A DNA stretch of 64,000 bases from contig JAPOVV010000038.1 in the NCBI GenBank assembly GCA_026707945.1, positions 310,001 through 374,000 of the forward strand, in the 5' to 3' direction. The notes under the pieces are model-generated. The model searched no databases, was not told the origin of the DNA, and saw only the letters and a program-made list of their open reading frames with translations. The position numbers were made by a program, and so were the translations under genes. This stretch comes from Gammaproteobacteria bacterium. GTDB lineage: Bacteria > Pseudomonadota > Gammaproteobacteria > Pseudomonadales > Azotimanducaceae. Numbering within the stretch: position 1 is the first letter of the stretch; each line of letters begins with the position of its first letter. Positions 37,659 to 46,916 of this stretch are shown piece by piece.

Positions 37659-38252
37659 ATGGGCGTCGCTGTCATGAGCGCTCAGCGCGAGAGATCGAAT
37701 TACATCGGGAGCACGTTGCTCCCAACAGTACTTTCCCATACTGGTTCGCGTCGCCAGCTCTACGTTTTAGATTTAGGTGTCGGCGTCGGACAGACCATTG
37801 AAATTGTGTCAGCCGAACGACCTTGCCAGTTCTTTTTTGCCGATATAGGTCGCCACGTTCGGTCAAGTTATGACGGCAGTGCACCAGGGTTACTACCGTT
37901 CATCGTGCCCAACGACATCAAGTTCGATATTTGCTTTTTCTGGGACTATCTCAATCTCATGAATGACCAAGCGCTGCGACAGTTCGCGACCGAGATTGAT
38001 GGCTACCTTGGCGAGCAGACATTGGTGCATGGATTCCTCGCCGCTGACCAGCGACTTCCGATGCCTTATCGGCAGTACAAGCTGTACGCCAACGATACGA
38101 TTGAGCACGTCAATGGCGACGGGTTCATTGCGCGCTTTCCAAAATCACGACGTGATTTCGAGCTCGCGTTTCCGCGTTTGCAATGCGAAAGCGTGGTGCT
38201 CTTCCCGGGTAATCGGCAAGAAATTCTGGCTGCTGTCAAAGTCGAACGTTAA
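37659..38252 (+). CDS. Uncharacterised protein with methyltransferase-like N-terminus
   Basis: A 197-residue protein. LYVLDLGVGVGQTIEIV around residues 34-50 resembles motif I of SAM-dependent methyltransferases, and FDICFFWDYLNLMNDQALRQF looks like the post-motif II region, but other motifs are not clear. The catalytic activity is uncertain. ATG 37659 or ATG 37674 may start it. It follows the bactofilin gene by 27 bases and may be functionally coupled to it. Confidence 0.7.
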   Translation: MGVAVMSAQRERSNYIGSTLLPTVLSHTGSRRQLYVLDLGVGVGQTIEIVSAERPCQFFFADIGRHVRSSYDGSAPGLLPFIVPNDIKFDICFFWDYLNLMNDQALRQFATEIDGYLGEQTLVHGFLAADQRLPMPYRQYKLYANDTIEHVNGDGFIARFPKSRRDFELAFPRLQCESVVLFPGNRQEILAAVKVER

Positions 38253-38719
38253 ACGCTCTGTTTACGTAACCGCTCTTTCTGTCGGTTCCACTCGCGCTCC
38301 TGGATGGTCTTGCGCTTATCGTAGGCGCGTTTTCCGGTTGCGATCGCGATTTCACATTTGACATACTGCTCACGCCAGTACATTGATGTCGCGACACAAC
38401 TCTTGCCTTTAATTTGGAGTGCTGCTGCGATTTCTCGGAGTTCACGTCGATTCAGGAGCAACTTGCGCGTTCGATCCGGTTGGGGAACACTATGAGTCGA
38501 AGTGCTAGGAAGCGGGTTTATTCGAGCGCCAAGTAGGTATGCCTCGTCTTCACGGATGATCACATATGTATCGACGAGCTGTACTTTGCCTGCCCGAATG
38601 CTTTTGAGCTCCCAGCCTTCAAGAACGAGTCCTGCCTGAAAGGTTTTTTCGAGGCTGAAGTTAAAACGTGCACGACGATTTCTAGCGATCGTTCGTGATT
38701 GCGCGTCTGATTTCGGCAT
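38249..38719 (-). CDS. smpB: SsrA-binding protein SmpB
   Basis: SmpB binds tmRNA and places it in the A site of stalled ribosomes. The 156-residue OB-fold protein has RNRRARFNFSLEKTFQAGLVLEGWELKSIRAGKVQL, then YLLGARINPL and RTRKLLLNRREL. The C-terminal tail GKRAYDKRKTIQEREWNRQKERL contains the residues that enter the decoding centre. ATG 38719 begins MPKSDAQ; an upstream in-frame codon at 38743 is less likely. Its stop overlaps the preceding convergent gene by 4 bases. Confidence 0.96.
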   Translation of the reverse strand: MPKSDAQSRTIARNRRARFNFSLEKTFQAGLVLEGWELKSIRAGKVQLVDTYVIIREDEAYLLGARINPLPSTSTHSVPQPDRTRKLLLNRRELREIAAALQIKGKSCVATSMYWREQYVKCEIAIATGKRAYDKRKTIQEREWNRQKERLRKQSV

Positions 38720-38814
38720 GCTGTAGTCTCTAGCGAGCGCCAATAGTAAGAAACTAGCTCATATTTAGCACTTAAACTAACGCGACCATGTCTCAGTAAA
38801 CGAAGGACTGAACG

Positions 38815-40197
38815 ATGAGCGAACAGGTCACTGAACGATCGGATATGTGGTCGAACTCCTTCATCTTCGTTCTCGCCGCTGCGGGAAGCGCGGTAGGTCT
38901 TGGCAATATTTGGAAGTTCCCGTATATCGCGGGGGAGAACGGTGGTGGCGCGTTTGTACTCGTCTACTTGATTTGCATTGCGATCATCGGTATTCCGGTC
39001 ATGGTGAGCGAGATCATGCTCGGCAAACTTGGTCGCGCAAGCCCAATTCAAGCCTTGCTCAATTTATCGCGCAAGCACAATCGATCAACGAAGTGGTCAA
39101 TCGTCGGTTACATGGGCGTTCTAACTGGTTTCCTGATCTTGTCCTTCTACGCAGTCGTTGCCGGTTGGGTCTGCTACTACATTCTTCGTCTCTTCACTGG
39201 CGAGTTTTCGGGCGCAGACGCGGGTAGCGTCGGCGAGGCGTTTAACACGTTTCTTTCAGACCCGTGGCAGGTCCTGCTGTGGTTCAGCATTTTTATGGTC
39301 ATCACGATCTTTTTTGTCGCCCGCGGTGTCACGCGCGGATTAGAACTGTGTGTTCGCTACTCTATGCCGGCGGTTTTCGTGCTGCTGTTGATTCTTATTG
39401 GTTACGGCATCCACGCTGGCGGATTCGTAGAGAGTGCGGTGTTCCTTTTCAACCCTGACTTCAGTGCGCTCACTCGGGAGGGAGTACTGATCGCGTTAGG
39501 TCATGCGTTTTTTACGTTGTCGCTAGGGATGGGCGCGATCATGGCATACGGCGCATACGTTCCACAAGACGTCTCAGTTGGTACAACAACCTTCACCATT
39601 GCGATTCTCGACACGGTACTCGCTTTGTTGGCTGGGCTTGCGATCTTCGCAATCGTGTTCGCGAACAGTCTAGCGCCAGATGCGGGACCCGGTTTGTTGT
39701 TCGTAACCGTTCCCGTAGCGTTCGGCAATCTCCCAGGCGGTACGTTTTTCGGTGGTTTGTTCTTTCTGTTGGTCGCGCTAGCGGCGTTAACGTCCGCCAT
39801 TTCCATATCGGAGCCGGCGATTGCCTACTTTTCTGAACGCAACAAAATCTCACGTGCCAAAATCGCTGTGGTTATTGGCGTCGTGTGCTGGGTGTTGGGT
39901 GTGGGGAGCGTGCTATCGTTCAACGTGTGGGCTGACGTTAAGCTTGCCTTTTTCGATTGGACCTTCTTCGATAGCCTTGACAAGATCACGCAGCTCGTGC
40001 TCTTGCCACTAGGTGGATTACTCATCGCTTTGATCGTTGGGCACGTTCTGCCGAAGCAAGTAGTGTTTGAGGAGCTCGGATTAGTGAGTCCACAAATACA
40101 ACGTGCGTGGTGGATCATCGTAGGGTTTATAACGCCGCTGGCGGTCTTTTGCGTATTCATCATTGAAGCGCTCGGTGAGATAACCGCACATATGTAA
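38815..40197 (+). CDS. Sodium-dependent transporter, NSS family
   Basis: A 460-residue neurotransmitter:sodium symporter homologue with 11-12 hydrophobic segments. TM1 contains the Na/substrate site AAAGSAVGLGNIWKFPYIAGENGGGAF, with the unwound GLGN region, and TM6 contains HAFFTLSLGMGAIMAYGAY. Bacterial members (LeuT, MhsT, TnaT) import hydrophobic amino acids; the substrate is not readable here. The gene is divergent from smpB. Confidence 0.9.
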   Translation: MSEQVTERSDMWSNSFIFVLAAAGSAVGLGNIWKFPYIAGENGGGAFVLVYLICIAIIGIPVMVSEIMLGKLGRASPIQALLNLSRKHNRSTKWSIVGYMGVLTGFLILSFYAVVAGWVCYYILRLFTGEFSGADAGSVGEAFNTFLSDPWQVLLWFSIFMVITIFFVARGVTRGLELCVRYSMPAVFVLLLILIGYGIHAGGFVESAVFLFNPDFSALTREGVLIALGHAFFTLSLGMGAIMAYGAYVPQDVSVGTTTFTIAILDTVLALLAGLAIFAIVFANSLAPDAGPGLLFVTVPVAFGNLPGGTFFGGLFFLLVALAALTSAISISEPAIAYFSERNKISRAKIAVVIGVVCWVLGVGSVLSFNVWADVKLAFFDWTFFDSLDKITQLVLLPLGGLLIALIVGHVLPKQVVFEELGLVSPQIQRAWWIIVGFITPLAVFCVFIIEALGEITAHM

Positions 40198-40239
40198 GTT
40201 AACTCCAGGATTCGCAGGTTTAGCCTTGGTGTCGATAAG

Positions 40240-40671
40240 CTGAAAATTCAGCACAGCGTCATCGTCCCCTTTTCGGTGACAGAGATTTTCGATGTTGTCA
40301 ACGACGTCAATCGGTATCAGGAGTTTCTTCCAGGATGTGAGGCGTCCGTTGTGCTGAATGCAACATCCACAACGTACGACGCGGGGCTCGAGGTGTCGGC
40401 ATATGGGATTCACGAGAAGATCGTCACACGGAATACCCCGACCTGTAATCGTTCGTTGAAGCTGGAATTGATCGAAGGTCCGTTTGCGCAGCTTGAAGGT
40501 AACTGGAGCTTTACGGATTACGGCGAAGGTTGCCGAGTATCACTTGAGCTGTCGTGTGAATTTGCCTCTCGCTTGTTGAATGTTTTCTCCAACACAATCA
40601 TGAAGCGCGGGATAGAGAAGACGGTTGAAGCATTTGTAGCTGAAGTCAGGCGTCGTCATGATTCAAGTTGA
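40240..40671 (+). CDS. ratA: RatA/COQ10-type START-domain protein
   Basis: RatA belongs to the ubiquinone-binding START/COQ10 family; in E. coli it also blocks 70S assembly. Alignment needs the N-terminal segment KIQHSVIVPFSVTEIFDVVNDVNRYQEFLPGC, which lies before the first ATG/GTG/TTG in frame (GTG 40276). The only plausible start that includes it is CTG 40240, giving 143 residues (M-KIQHS). The C-terminal part, RVSLELSCEFASRLLNVF and VEAFVAEVRRR, is typical. It overlaps rnfH by 14 bases, as the ratA-ratB pair commonly does beside smpB. Confidence 0.82.
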   Translation: MKIQHSVIVPFSVTEIFDVVNDVNRYQEFLPGCEASVVLNATSTTYDAGLEVSAYGIHEKIVTRNTPTCNRSLKLELIEGPFAQLEGNWSFTDYGEGCRVSLELSCEFASRLLNVFSNTIMKRGIEKTVEAFVAEVRRRHDSS

Positions 40672-40939
40672 GGTTGTCTACACGAAGCCTGATAGGCAGT
40701 GGTCGGTTGACCTCGAGCTTGCGGAAGGTACGTCAGCGGAGGAAGCGGCGGAACTAGCCCAGAATTCCGAACCGTTACTCTGGGTCGATGATTTAAATAT
40801 TGTCGCGTTTGCCGTTTGGGGCGAGGAAGTTACCGCTGAGCACGAACTGAAGGATGGTGATCGACTGGAGTTGTTGCGACCGCTTCCAGTTGATCCAATG
40901 GAAGCGCGGCGTAGAAAGGCAGCCGCGGCCAAAGACTAG
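40658..40939 (+). CDS. rnfH: RnfH/RatB-family ubiquitin-fold protein
   Basis: A 93-residue UPF0125 protein: MIQVEVVYTKPDRQWSVDLELAEGTS, then VDDLNIVAFAVWGEEVTAEHELKDGDRLELLRPLPVDPMEARRRKA, the family C-terminus. It has a ubiquitin-like beta-grasp fold; the biochemical role is unresolved. The start overlaps ratA. The order smpB (divergent) / ratA / rnfH is conserved in Proteobacteria, here with an NSS transporter gene inserted between smpB and ratA. Confidence 0.9.
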   Translation: MIQVEVVYTKPDRQWSVDLELAEGTSAEEAAELAQNSEPLLWVDDLNIVAFAVWGEEVTAEHELKDGDRLELLRPLPVDPMEARRRKAAAAKD

Positions 40940-40994
40940 TCGACCATCGAAAGTTGGTTTGTGGCGTGCGAATGACGCTATGGTTCAACCTATG

Positions 40995-43475
40995 CTAGCT
41001 TGATGCACCGTGCACATCTAGGAAATCAGAGATTGCCGCACGACGCTTGTTACTGTTAGTGCTAGCGCTCCTCGGCTTTGTGCCGTACTGATCCGTTGCG
41101 TTGACGTTCGCTCCTCGCTCTACAAGGTACTTGACGGCGTCAAACGAAACATACCGTACCGCCTCATGAAGGGCGGTTCCCCACGATTCTTTCACGTTGA
41201 CATCGACGCCGGCATCTAGAAAGCGTTCCAGCATCTTCACATTGTTGAATTTAGCCGCGGTGTGCAGCCCGTATTTCAATGTGCTAGGCTGCTCACCCAT
41301 GAATTGTTTTACGACGTCGTCTCGGTCGCAGGCGACGGCACTGTGGATCGTCCATGGCACACCATGTTTAACGAGCGTGTTAACGACGCGCATGAGAGGT
41401 TTCTTGTCCGAATTCGTTTGACGGTTTCCCGTCGCGTAGTGAAATAGCTCGGCTCGAACGATATCGCGATCGACCAATTCGGGCTTTTGACTAATTAACT
41501 TGCTGAGCGCGGTACCGTCATTCGCACAAAGGAAATTTAGGAAATCTGCGCGAGGTTTCAGAAGGTCCTCGCGCCTTCGTCTAGGTAGCTGGTGAATTTC
41601 AGCTAGTTCGTTTAAAAGTTCGAGGGTGCTGGAATGTCGATTTGATTTTGCTTGCTGGAAAGCGTTTCCTTGTGGAAGTGAGTAATGCAGATCGGTATCG
41701 AGTGTTCCAAGTAGTTCCACAATCGCACGCTGCCCGTGGGTGGCCGCAGAGAACAATGCCTGATTTCTGGCGACTTTGTTCGCGCCGAAATCAATCATCA
41801 TCTTAGTCGCGAAAAGATCACCTACGTAACCGGTCCACCCCATAGGGTTACCGATCACGCCAGAGTCAGAGACTACGCTCGGATTAGCGCCTGCTTCTAG
41901 CAGTATTCGAGCGCCCCGGTGAGTACCCCAGCGAACAGCGCTGGTCAATGGAATTGACCATTTGAACGTGCTTCGCAAATTTACTTTTGCGCCGTGGTCC
42001 AACAGGGGCTGGATCAAGTGGTCCTGTTGATGTGCGGTTGCCGCGACGAGCGGGTTATCCTGCATCCAGCGACTCTGTTGCTCGTTCGGATTGGCACCAG
42101 CATTGAGCAGCATCTCAACAATGGCTCGGTCACCTGATATCACTGCCCAAATGAGCGGAGTTACGAATTTGGATTTATGGCAATTTGGATCCTCTTCCAG
42201 CATCCGTGCGACGGATCGTCGATTGCGAGAACCGATTGCCGAGAAAATGTCTTCCTCCGCGCCATGTTCGCGCAAGATTCTGATGACTTCCTTGTTGCCA
42301 GATTGAATTGCGGCCATTAGTGCCGTGACGCCCCGTTGATCCTTCACATTGGGATCTGCCCCATATTGCAGAAGCAGCCTCGTTAGCTTGGGATCGTCGG
42401 CGGCTATCACGATTGGCAAGGACTCACCGCAGGTTGCGTTAACTTGCTGGGGATCCTCGTTGAGCAGTTCTCGAGTGAGCTTTAGAAAACCAAGATTGAG
42501 CGTTTCGTACAAACCATACTGCGCACCTGCATTCACAAGCATGCGAAAGATGTCACGACCATGGTGGTTGGCTGCGGTTGTTACTGGCTGCGTCATCGTC
42601 CAGTACGACCGATTCGGGTCGGCTCCATTCTTCAATAGCAAATCGACCATTCTTCGATTGCCGATCCATGATGAGGCATCGATCGCGGGTGTAAAGCAAG
42701 AGTCGCCGCATCCGCCCATCGCGTTTATGTCGATACCGTGGTCAATCAGGAGTTGCGCTACTTTTAGGTGACCTTCTTTCATCGGTGACCCATTCGTCGC
42801 TCGAGGATCCGCACGATGTAAGAGTGTGTCTCCGCAGGTGATATCGCTGGCGATCCGCGCATGAACAATGGAAGGGTTTTTAGCGATCAGGCGTTTAACT
42901 TGCTCTGCATCACCTTTGTCCACGGCTTCGACGATCTCGGCGACATCAGGCGGCATAGCGCCAGGCGTATTTAAGAAATTCTCCGTAGACGGATGACTCC
43001 GTATGAACGTTCTCAGTTGCTTCCATTCGTCGAACCCGTATTCCTTGGCAATGACACGCTGAGCGTCTGTGAGCGAAATTGCGGTATTGAGGATTTGTCT
43101 ATCGGACTTACGTCTAAGTTCCGGGATCGCTTTCCTAAGCCGTATGCAGGCGATCGGTAGCTGAGCTGAGTGATCTTTCAGCAGAAACTTAACTCGGTTG
43201 CTAATCTGCGTGAAATCGTCATGTTCCATCGTTTCACACAGGAAAATCAAGTCGGACCAGTCGGTAGCGCCGTACTCCAATGCCAAAGCTTGTTGTACTT
43301 GAGCTCTAGTTACCGAGTGTTCGTTAATCTGACGAGGTGCGAGATTTGAAAAACCTTCAAGATTCTTTAATAGATTGATGGTACCTCGGTCCCATGATTT
43401 CTGATTCGCGAGGATCTGCTTTGCTTCTTCGCGAATTGTTCGCGGACTTGGTGCGGTGTAGAAAGGACGTGACAT
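40995..43475 (-). CDS. Large ankyrin-repeat protein
   Basis: An 826-residue protein. Residues 1-180 are helical, with YGATDWSDLIFL and YGFDEWKQLRTFI repeats. From about 180 onward there are many ankyrin repeats, recognisable by ADPN, TALMAAIQSGNKEVIRILREHGA, LLNAGANPNE, ARILLEAGANPS, FLDAGVDVNV and YLVERGANVNAT. No signal peptide or membrane segment is seen. Ankyrin repeats bind other proteins; large ones are enriched in host-associated bacteria. ATG 43475 is preferred; TTG 43487 is the only upstream alternative. Confidence 0.88.
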   Translation of the reverse strand: MSRPFYTAPSPRTIREEAKQILANQKSWDRGTINLLKNLEGFSNLAPRQINEHSVTRAQVQQALALEYGATDWSDLIFLCETMEHDDFTQISNRVKFLLKDHSAQLPIACIRLRKAIPELRRKSDRQILNTAISLTDAQRVIAKEYGFDEWKQLRTFIRSHPSTENFLNTPGAMPPDVAEIVEAVDKGDAEQVKRLIAKNPSIVHARIASDITCGDTLLHRADPRATNGSPMKEGHLKVAQLLIDHGIDINAMGGCGDSCFTPAIDASSWIGNRRMVDLLLKNGADPNRSYWTMTQPVTTAANHHGRDIFRMLVNAGAQYGLYETLNLGFLKLTRELLNEDPQQVNATCGESLPIVIAADDPKLTRLLLQYGADPNVKDQRGVTALMAAIQSGNKEVIRILREHGAEEDIFSAIGSRNRRSVARMLEEDPNCHKSKFVTPLIWAVISGDRAIVEMLLNAGANPNEQQSRWMQDNPLVAATAHQQDHLIQPLLDHGAKVNLRSTFKWSIPLTSAVRWGTHRGARILLEAGANPSVVSDSGVIGNPMGWTGYVGDLFATKMMIDFGANKVARNQALFSAATHGQRAIVELLGTLDTDLHYSLPQGNAFQQAKSNRHSSTLELLNELAEIHQLPRRRREDLLKPRADFLNFLCANDGTALSKLISQKPELVDRDIVRAELFHYATGNRQTNSDKKPLMRVVNTLVKHGVPWTIHSAVACDRDDVVKQFMGEQPSTLKYGLHTAAKFNNVKMLERFLDAGVDVNVKESWGTALHEAVRYVSFDAVKYLVERGANVNATDQYGTKPRSASTNSNKRRAAISDFLDVHGASS

Positions 43476-43516
43476 TAGGCGATCCAAGGGGTTGTAAACT
43501 GTGGTTAGCCGACGAA

Positions 43517-44731
43517 CTACGCGATCACGCCTTCATCTCGAAGTCGTTCGATGTCCTGCCGCTGGTATCCTAGTTCAGCGAGAACCTCCTCAGAATGCTC
43601 GCCGACGTCAGGCGCACGCTTCACCGGTGCGCGTTTGCTTGCTTCTACGTTTACGGGGTGATTGATGATGTAGTCCGCCCCAATGGGTTCATCGGGCGTA
43701 CGCAGGATGGCGTTCGCGACTAACTGGGGGTCGGAAGGTAGATCGTCAATCGTGCCTAACATCGAGACGGGTACGTTTGCAGCTTTAAATTCGCGTATCC
43801 ACTCAGCTGCGTCTCTTTGCGCGATGATCGGCCGAATCTCGTTCGCAAGCGCATCACCTGACTCAATTCGAGCTCGCGTCGACTGAAAACGCGGGTCGTC
43901 CATCAAATGAGTTGCGCCAAGGATGCCGAAATACGCGGCGATCTCTTCATCGGTACGAACCATTGTGAACTGGAGCCAACGTTTGTCTCGAGTTTGGTAC
44001 AGCTCACGCGTAAAGTACTTCGCGGTCAGGCGTGGGTAGTTGGAGAAATCGTTACCGTGTGCGAATTTAGCGCTTGCGATACACGAAGCAGCCCACATCC
44101 CGTTTGCAATCAATGAGGTATGCACCAAGCTGCCTTCGTTAGTGCGTTCGCGCTGGTAAAGTGCGGTAACAATAGCTGCGTAGAGCGATACCCCGGTCGG
44201 ATGATCTCCCATGCCGGGAATGCTAGGCGCTGGTTTCGCATCCGCGTTACGCACCAAATCCATCAATCCGGTACGTGACCAATAAGCAATTAGATCGAAA
44301 CCCTCGCGATCCTTCTCTGGTCCTTGTTCGCCGTAAGCTGTAAGCGACGCATAGATAAGCCGTTTGTTGATCAGTTTCAGATCCTCGTACGTCAAACTTA
44401 ACTTACGACGCATCGGCAGTGGGTAATTTGTAACGTAAACGTCGCAGTCCGCAACTAGCCGCTTAAGGATTTCGATGCCCTCGGGCGTCTTTAAGTTCAG
44501 TGCGATAGAGCGCTTATTCCTTGAGTCCTGTGCCCACGCATAGTCAATCTCCGCATCCGGTGTGCCGGGACCACTTGCCAGACGACGAAACGGATCACCG
44601 GTTGGCATCTCGATCTTGATGACTTCAGCACCGTAATCGGCGAGCATCGTCGCCGACACTGGTCCCGCGACCCATGAACCCGCGTCGATTACCTTTAGGC
44701 CGTCAAAAATCAACGGTCTCGGATCGCCCAT
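43517..44731 (-). CDS. CaiB/BaiF-type (family III) CoA transferase
   Basis: A 404-residue formyl-CoA-transferase-like enzyme that moves CoA between carboxylic acids. GLKVIDAGSWVAGPVSATMLADYGAEVIKIE at the start, NKRSIALNLKTPEG, LIYASLTAYGEQGP and GMGDHPTGVSLYAAIVTAL with the candidate catalytic Asp are the family signatures. It ends with the usual ELGY..DIERLRDEGVI helix. The substrate is unknown. It starts downstream of bamE in the same direction, separated by an AT-rich palindrome. Confidence 0.9.
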   Translation of the reverse strand: MGDPRPLIFDGLKVIDAGSWVAGPVSATMLADYGAEVIKIEMPTGDPFRRLASGPGTPDAEIDYAWAQDSRNKRSIALNLKTPEGIEILKRLVADCDVYVTNYPLPMRRKLSLTYEDLKLINKRLIYASLTAYGEQGPEKDREGFDLIAYWSRTGLMDLVRNADAKPAPSIPGMGDHPTGVSLYAAIVTALYQRERTNEGSLVHTSLIANGMWAASCIASAKFAHGNDFSNYPRLTAKYFTRELYQTRDKRWLQFTMVRTDEEIAAYFGILGATHLMDDPRFQSTRARIESGDALANEIRPIIAQRDAAEWIREFKAANVPVSMLGTIDDLPSDPQLVANAILRTPDEPIGADYIINHPVNVEASKRAPVKRAPDVGEHSEEVLAELGYQRQDIERLRDEGVIA

Positions 44732-44750
44732 GGCCGACCCCTTCTTTCTA

Positions 44751-44781
44751 TTAAATTACTCGGTTAGTCTCAGTAATTTAA
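44751..44781. promoter_or_regulatory. Perfect AT-rich palindrome between bamE and the CoA-transferase gene
   Basis: TTAAATTACT and AGTAATTTAA form a perfect 10-bp inverted repeat around 11 bases. It lies 20 bases upstream of the CoA-transferase start and 22 bases beyond the bamE stop. The low GC content argues against a strong terminator; an operator site is a reasonable guess. Confidence 0.4.
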
Positions 44782-44802
44782 TCACTGGCGAACGACGCAG
44801 TA

Positions 44803-45192
44803 TTAATCGCTGTTACGAAGCGTGAATATTCCTTCAAGACGCTCTTCTGGTTCGTCTTCTGAGTCGACTTCCATTAGCTCATAGTTTCCGACCAACCTAG
44901 TCAGCAAACCTTCTTCGAAATAGAGGGTCAAATATTGCTTTTCCGGCGTTTGGCTGCGAGGCGCAAATGTGTAGATGTAGTCCCATCGGTCGGAATCGAA
45001 TGAATTCTTGAGAATGGGCTGTCCCATGATGAACACGACTTGCTCGCGATTCATGCCTGGTCTGAGCTGTTCGATCATGCGATCAGTCACCAGGTTACCT
45101 TGTTGTTGATCTACGCGGTGCAACAAACCGTTTGCACATCCGACGATAGTCAGAGCCGCGAAACAAACGATTAGTGAACGATATAAGGTCAT
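44803..45192 (-). CDS. bamE: Outer membrane assembly lipoprotein BamE
   Basis: BamE is a lipoprotein of the BAM complex that inserts beta-barrel proteins in the outer membrane. The signal peptide ends in the lipobox TIVGC with acylated Cys at residue 19. The mature part has QGNLVTDRMIEQLRPGMNREQVVFIMGQP and WDYIYTF, the SmpA/OmlA signature. The C-terminal 20 residues are acidic. Its ATG shares one base with the recN stop (TAATG), so translation is probably coupled. Confidence 0.93.
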   Translation of the reverse strand: MTLYRSLIVCFAALTIVGCANGLLHRVDQQQGNLVTDRMIEQLRPGMNREQVVFIMGQPILKNSFDSDRWDYIYTFAPRSQTPEKQYLTLYFEEGLLTRLVGNYELMEVDSEDEPEERLEGIFTLRNSD

Positions 45193-46862
45193 TACGAACG
45201 TTGTGTTTGATTGGATTCTTGTGCTTCCTCTAGAAGCACGGAAGCGTATTTGCGTGATTCCTCATTGATGCGATGTCCGGCCACCATTCGGGCGATTTCT
45301 TCTACCCGATCTTTACCGGTCAATTCGCATGCAGCAACGTCCTGCTCGTGAGTCTTCAAGACCCGTAAGTGGGCGTCACCTAGAGCTGCCACTTGTGGTG
45401 CATGGGTTACGCACACAACTTGCGTGTGCGCAGCCAAGCGCCTCAGCATTCGACCAACGTCATCGGCTGTAGTTCCCCCAACGCCGATGTCCGCCTCGTC
45501 GAGAATTAGGCACGGCAGCTTGGAATTAGACGCGACGACCACCAGAATCGCCAAGCTGATTCGTGAGAGCTCGCCGCCTGAAGCAATCGCCTTAAGCGGT
45601 CCGGGGTCGTAGCGTGAATTCGCGGAAACTGCAAAATCCACGCTTTCAAGACCCGTTTCACCCTCGGATTTCGCGAAGGCGACTTCGAATTTGGCTTGTC
45701 GCATACCGATTTCATTCAACGTGGCGATCACGGAGGCCGCGAATGGTTTCGAGGAACCTGTCCTAAGCTGAGTTAACTCCTTCGCACACGCTTGGTATGC
45801 CTCACGTGCGGTTGAAACTGATTCGCGCAACTTTACGAGTTGGTTCTCGTCTTCGTTGAGGGAGTTGAGTTCTTCGTGTAACTCCATCGCCTTCGTATAT
45901 AGGTCAGCAGACTGAACGCGGTGTTTACGCGCTAGATCGTGGATTTCATCCAGCCGTGCGGCGACTTCGTCCAATGAGTCTTCATCCGTCGTCAAGGCTT
46001 CCGAATAAACCCGCAGTTGTCGAATGCTCTCATCGATACCAACTTCCACGCCGTCGAGTAGTTCGCGCGCAGAATTAAGTTCAGGCGACGTGTCGTCGAC
46101 TTTGTCTAACTCACTTCGAGTACGACCAATGCCTGGGTTATGGTTTTGCTCGAGTGCATCAAGCGCTTGACCGACGGCTGCCAAGATGCTCTGAGTCTGG
46201 TTCAATCGTTTGTACCTGGTTGAGAGCTGCTCAAATTCATGCTCCTGCAGCTGGAACGCATCAAGCTCCTCAATTTGATATTGAAGCAGCTCACGTCTTT
46301 CACGCGCTTCATTGATGCGCTGGCGTTCCGATTCATATTTGTCGGAATGCGCACGCCACTCACGATATGACGTTTTTACTGTTTCAACCAGGCGCGGTTG
46401 TGCGACAAAATCATCGAACCAAGAAAGCTGGGTTGTTGCGCCGAGTAGTTGCTGTTGAGCGAATTGATCGTGTATTGCTACCATCGAACTACACAGCTCG
46501 CGAAGGGTTCCGAGGCTTACAGGTGAGGCATTAACCCATGCGCGTGATCGACCATCGACCGAAGCAATACGTCTGACGACACAACGATTTGCGTCATCCT
46601 TGTCTTGTAAACCGTTAGCCGCGAGCAACTGTTGGGATAGGGGGGCGTTGCTCAGATCGAATTCCGCGCAAACTTCGCACTCTTGTGAATTCGGGCGGAT
46701 CTGTGACCTAGAGGCACGTTGTCCCAGAACTAGCCCCAGTGCATCCAACAATATAGACTTACCAGCTCCGGATTCGCCAGTAATGACCGTAAGACCATCC
46801 ACAAAATGCAATTCAAGGTTGGCTACGAGCGCGAAATTGCGCACGGTCAGATAGGCGAGCAT
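45192..46862 (-). CDS. recN: DNA repair protein RecN
   Basis: RecN is an SMC-like ATPase that acts at double-strand breaks. The 556-residue protein starts MLAYLTVRNFALVANLELHF, with Walker A GESGAGKSIL at about residues 29-38. Coiled-coil arms span about 160-370. The C-terminal ATPase half has ASGGELSRISLAI (signature) and LILDEADIGVGG (Walker B), then VTHAPQVAA. It is divergent from hrcA with 54 bases between start codons, so promoters overlap there. Confidence 0.95.
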   Translation of the reverse strand: MLAYLTVRNFALVANLELHFVDGLTVITGESGAGKSILLDALGLVLGQRASRSQIRPNSQECEVCAEFDLSNAPLSQQLLAANGLQDKDDANRCVVRRIASVDGRSRAWVNASPVSLGTLRELCSSMVAIHDQFAQQQLLGATTQLSWFDDFVAQPRLVETVKTSYREWRAHSDKYESERQRINEARERRELLQYQIEELDAFQLQEHEFEQLSTRYKRLNQTQSILAAVGQALDALEQNHNPGIGRTRSELDKVDDTSPELNSARELLDGVEVGIDESIRQLRVYSEALTTDEDSLDEVAARLDEIHDLARKHRVQSADLYTKAMELHEELNSLNEDENQLVKLRESVSTAREAYQACAKELTQLRTGSSKPFAASVIATLNEIGMRQAKFEVAFAKSEGETGLESVDFAVSANSRYDPGPLKAIASGGELSRISLAILVVVASNSKLPCLILDEADIGVGGTTADDVGRMLRRLAAHTQVVCVTHAPQVAALGDAHLRVLKTHEQDVAACELTGKDRVEEIARMVAGHRINEESRKYASVLLEEAQESNQTQRS

Positions 46863-46916
46863 CGACGCGCTTTAATTAGTTAGAAAGTCGTTTTGAGGAA
46901 AGAAACGGCGAGAAAA

